Shown: piece after piece, positions 60,546 through 64,000 of the stretch | Layout: each line of letters starts with the position of its first letter | Position numbering within the stretch: position 1 is the first letter of the stretch | Source: Rhyzopertha dominica | Lineage: Eukaryota > Arthropoda > Insecta > Coleoptera > Bostrichidae | NCBI GenBank assembly: GCA_025024175.1 | Contig: QCXZ01000041.1 | Span: forward strand, 42,279,786-42,343,785 | Direction of reading: 5' to 3' | Length of the DNA: 64,000 nucleotides | The notes under the pieces: model-generated | The model's database searches: none | Told to the model about the DNA's origin: nothing | Seen by the model: the letters and a program-made list of their open reading frames with translations, nothing else | Translations under genes and position numbers: made by a program

Positions 60546-61599
60546 AACAGTGCTGAAGATGCCACTAATTACGTCTCATTGGAAGGAGGAAACTGACCAA
60601 CAAGAGAAACGAAAATTCAAATAATTCGGTAATTACAACTTAACAAAAGCTACTGACAAAAAGAAAAAGGAGTTACAGTTCTGCATTTGGTAGAAGTGTG
60701 TTCAAATTAATGACGATCTTTCTGACTGGTCACACAGAGTAAGCAAGATCCACATGTCTTGATACGACGATTTCAATTAAGATTCCTCCAATTGGAAAAA
60801 CGCATTTCGCGCCTGCCGCACGTTTAATTCTAATTAGTTCCCGTTCACGTCACCTGCATTAATTACTCTCACATTGCATGCAAAAATACGAGACCACAAG
60901 CACGAAATGCGACACCAAGCTCAAACGCAAACGAAAAAAAAGCTCCCATTCTGTCGGAACTGTTATGTCCAAAGTTACTCAACGTGGCATTTCCCAAACA
61001 GGCATTTAAACTCGACCGTTAGCAGGTGTAATTTTAATCCACCGCACTAGAAAGAAAGCTCGTTTCGTTTTCTTTTGCGGAAACCGCCCGATGCGAGCTT
61101 CATATTTGCATTCGCATAGAAAGCAGTACAGGCATTTCAGTCAGCTCATTAAATTTAATGGCATTAACAATGGCGTGCATTTAGAAAACTGAATTAAGTC
61201 CCAGTGCGCACGGGCCCAGTATGGAGGGAAATTTGCTCGTGACATGGGCTGCAATGGCAAAGTTATCGTCACTTTCGTTTTCCTTTGAAGCTACACTAGG
61301 AAAAAAGGAATTTCGACACTTTCCACATTATGCAGTTCTCCGTCTTTTCATTGAGCAGTTACTATTATGTACAGTGATTGATATACGTTTGAATTTAAGA
61401 AATAAGTTTACTGGTGTATTCAAAGTTGCNAAACAAACTGTGAAGAATCTTTGGTAAATGGTTCTGCAAAATACTTACTGCAGATAAGAACATGAGTTAC
61501 ATGGCATAAATAGTTCGAGTAAAGAATCATTGTAGATACAGAATATGACACAAGTGTAGGTACGCGGGGGCCTTGTAAATTGAAGTATGCAGGCGCATG
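60546..61599. other. No gene; GC-richer island at about 60770-61240
   Basis: The island is complex and rich in TAATTA-type homeodomain core sites (for example at 60828-60837 and 60861-60867) and CpG. It has no frame or repeat. It is a candidate regulatory element. Frame 61221-61457 (plus) shows no known domain. Confidence 0.35.
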
Positions 61600-61614
61600 C
61601 GAATTTGTCAGGTT

Positions 61615-61722
61615 ACAGGTCACTTCCTTTCGGAAGTAGATCCCATAATGNCAGCTAGGTGGCTTTGTCATCATGTCAGTGTAACGCTGACAGATGGCAT
61701 TGCCATCTAAACTCTTACTTAC
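61615..61722 (-). repeat. Dispersed repeat R1, copy 2 (inverted relative to copy 1)
   Basis: Reverse complement of the segment at 13255-13350, sharing AGATGGCAATGCCATCT, the CTGTCAGCG block and GACAAAGCCACCTA. An N at 61651 lies in the aligned part. Copies 48 kb apart in one window imply a family with many members in the genome. Confidence 0.7.
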
Positions 61723-62399
61723 ATTTAATATTTATACCCACACATTAAATTCTTTTAGTCTTAGTTAAGTGCGTACTTCCTGCATCATGTGAGGATTAAA
61801 ATTGCTCCAGTTACTCCAGTATCTACAGATAATATAGCCATTTACGAAAACATGTAGTACTCCTTTAAATTTTCACAGGACTGCAGCCGTCTGTCAAAAC
61901 CGTCTTTATTTAATGCATGCGTCAAAAGAATTTTGAACGTATAAATACGGAAGGCTTCTGACATGCTGATTATAGAAACTTACGATATCTTTCGAAAAGA
62001 TTCCGTAATTTCCGAACCAGTCCCTTTAAATTTTCTGGTATGTTCCAAGATGTATTCAGGATGGGCATGTTTATAAGAATTCAATTTAGATAAGCCGCGA
62101 GCGAGTTATTTAAAAAAAATCACATGTTATTTAGAATTCAGGAAAATAGTTCAATTTATACGGTGCGAGAAAAGTTAAGAAGGTAAAAAACGCGATAAAG
62201 AATTGAAGACCGCTTAAGTCATTTCAATTTTTAACTCGATTTTTAACGTAATAAAGATGCCACGATGTTTTGGTTTTCTTAGAAGTAGAGGTATATAAAA
62301 TATATCATATAAGTACTGAGCTTACATTATAATTGAGTCTGCATATTATTCAACAGGTGTTTCTTAAAAACACTATACTTATCACTAAAGGAATTTTGT
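61723..62399. other. No gene recognised
   Basis: AT-rich sequence without a supported frame or repeat. Confidence 0.5.
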
Positions 62400-63450
62400 T
62401 CGCTACAGTATCTACAGACATTACTGCATAATATAATATATATTAGGGACCTGACGATAGAGTTAGTTCATGCTTGATTCAGGTAAAACAACTGCTTGTT
62501 AAGTGAATATGTCTATCACCATGAAGATTAATACTACAGAGTAGAAGAGGACATTCAACGTTAAAGTTGAGTACATCATATAATAGTTTAATAGACACCA
62601 CTATACGTCTTTTCTACAATGATTTGAGTCCGAATCTATTCAACAGCTGAATATGATCAAACCCTCTTGCTGGATTTGTAACCTGATATTTTATAAATCA
62701 TCGGATACCATATAAGCGATGTATGTTATAACTTTGGTCTAACTAAGACGGAATATAATTTTATAGCAGCGTACGTTCTTAAAATGTCATTTAGATCTAT
62801 CTGCAGTTGGTTGCGGTGCAGACAGCACAGCATAGATATGCATTTTAATCATTAATGAATATTAAGAATAACAATGGCCCTAAGTTGGAACCCTGTGGGA
62901 TCCCAGAATTCCGTACAATATATGGTGCCCTAACATTTTGGTATTCTACGGTATACTGTCGACCAATCAAATATCTGCCAAAAGAAATCTATTATAAATT
63001 CAATAAAACCCAAGCAATTCAACTTGTGCAGTAAATCATGGTGATCCAATCGATCAAATGCTTTGTAAAAATCAGTGTAGATGACGTCTATTTACTTATT
63101 TGTGTACAAGTTTTTATGGAGATATTCATTAAAACAGGTTAAATTGGTAACTGTCGATCTGTGCTTCATAAACCTTATCGCATATTTTGTGTTATATGTA
63201 AATAATGGTTTCAAAGACTTTAGATAAGTAGCATAAAATAGAGATTGGCCTATAATTTTCAATAAAAGCAGGGTCGCTTTTTTAAGGATAGGACATATCC
63301 TAGCTTGTTTCCATATTTCTGGAAACGTTCTACTTTTTAAGGAAATATTATGCAGTTTCATAAATGGCTCAACGAAAACAGACCAACGGTCTTTAATTAT
63401 GTAGTTGTAAATCTGATTAACTCCAGCTGTTATTTTATTCCGCAAACCTT
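62400..63450 (-). pseudogene. LINE reverse-transcriptase relic
   Basis: Minus-strand pieces in order from high coordinate: NYIIKDRWSVFVEPFMKLHN (63445-63310), FPEIWKQARICPILKK, FMKHRSTVTNLTCFNEYL (about 63170-63110), then in another frame TDFYKAFDRLDHHDLLHKLN (about 63080-63020), a damaged SGVPQGS block (about 62910), and VRPKL and SLIWYPMIYK segments (about 62750-62690) of the C-terminal region. This is the Jockey/CR1-like group. The first catalytic Asp region is present, but the YADD box could not be found and stops are frequent. The element appears 5' truncated. Confidence 0.75.
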
Positions 63451-64000
63451 TATATATTTATATATAATTTATTAATAATAATTTATTATATTTTATATAT
63501 TTTCCTCAGTGACTGCATGAAAATTTCTACAATCAAATTCAAACTTACATGTCCCTATCTGGTATCTATCTGATTCAACATAAGCACTCTTTAGGAAATT
63601 TCCATTGTACCATTTCGCGGTAAAAAAATTAAATACACCTATTAATGGTATATAATAATAGTAGTTTCTTTTTAGGTGTCACATTTTTACAAGCTTTTTA
63701 ATTACATGACGAGACTTCTTGTGAAATAAGCTTTAAATTGTGTTAACGTTAAATTACACCCATTGAAAAAAATATTCAAATTTTCTGTAAACCCAGCAAA
63801 TAAATTGACTCATGAATATAAGGACAAAAAACATAGGACCAGCTAGTGTCGTGTTACCAGCAAGTGACAAATCACGACCAGCCAACAAAACGGGTTTCTG
63901 GTAAAACAGTGGAAACTCCAAATAAAAATGTAACAAAATCACTTTCGCCTAATTGAAAACAGTAACGCAGGAATGCTTCACGGTCCCACGGTGTTTTATG
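63451..64000. other. No gene recognised
   Basis: AT-rich sequence. The minus-strand frame 63754-63942 has no domain. Confidence 0.5.

Overview
This is a gene-poor, AT-rich stretch of animal nuclear DNA, almost certainly from an arthropod and most likely an insect. The evidence is its repeat fauna: a Mag-type Ty3/gypsy element, Penelope-like element (PLE) pieces, DUF4817-type mariner relics, Tc1-type relics, long foldback MITEs with TA target duplications, and several decayed LINEs. Scattered N bases show it is a draft assembly. Almost every open frame is short and unsupported. I found no convincing multi-exon host gene, so the window looks intergenic or deeply intronic. No CRISPR array, operon or other prokaryotic feature is present.

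Layout. 0-8.9 kb: PLE 3' end with a GIY-YIG endonuclease and a hammerhead-like stem-loop (2.4-3.2 kb); a 1-kb foldback MITE (3.99-4.98 kb); a complete but broken mariner with 63-bp inverted ends (6.7-8.0 kb); a Tc1 transposase relic (8.5-8.9 kb). 9-27 kb: small inverted-repeat elements (10.4 and 11.9 kb), a mariner 5' end (13.8 kb), a foldback carrying two opposed tRNA-like sequences (14.6-15.0 kb), a 1.24-kb foldback (18.3-19.6 kb), an 80-bp tandem duplication (20.2 kb), another mariner relic (21.5 kb) and a second copy of the 4-kb foldback family (25.4 kb). 27-46 kb: a LINE relic (28-29.2 kb), a tRNA-Thr-like sequence (34.06 kb), a fourth mariner relic (35.1-35.9 kb), a LINE fragment (41 kb), a CpG-rich island with a cAMP-response-element palindrome (42.1-42.5 kb), the 3' end of another LINE (43.7-44.9 kb), a gypsy LTR/primer-site relic (45 kb) and an NRF-1 palindrome beside a possible first exon (46.2 kb).

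50.8-56.05 kb is the centrepiece: a non-autonomous hAT-like element of about 863 bp, packed with AACCGGTT palindromes (the Grainyhead/CP2 recognition core), split by a complete Ty3/gypsy element (51488-55856). The gypsy element has 184-bp LTRs identical apart from one N, a 5-bp target duplication, a primer site, a polypurine tract and one uninterrupted Gag-Pol frame of 1304 codons. It inserted recently and is potentially competent. 57-64 kb: a duplicated decayed retroelement segment, two short signal-peptide ORFs (59.1 and 59.6 kb), a PLE reverse-transcriptase fragment (59.9-60.5 kb), a second copy of a dispersed repeat also seen at 13.3 kb, and a LINE relic (62.4-63.4 kb).

Several 250-500 bp islands of higher GC and complexity (about 6.1, 15.5, 27.2, 33.6, 56.3 and 61.0 kb) are neither repeat nor coding. 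They are reasonable candidates for conserved regulatory DNA. The genes present are transposon genes that act for their own elements; no host pathway can be read from this window.
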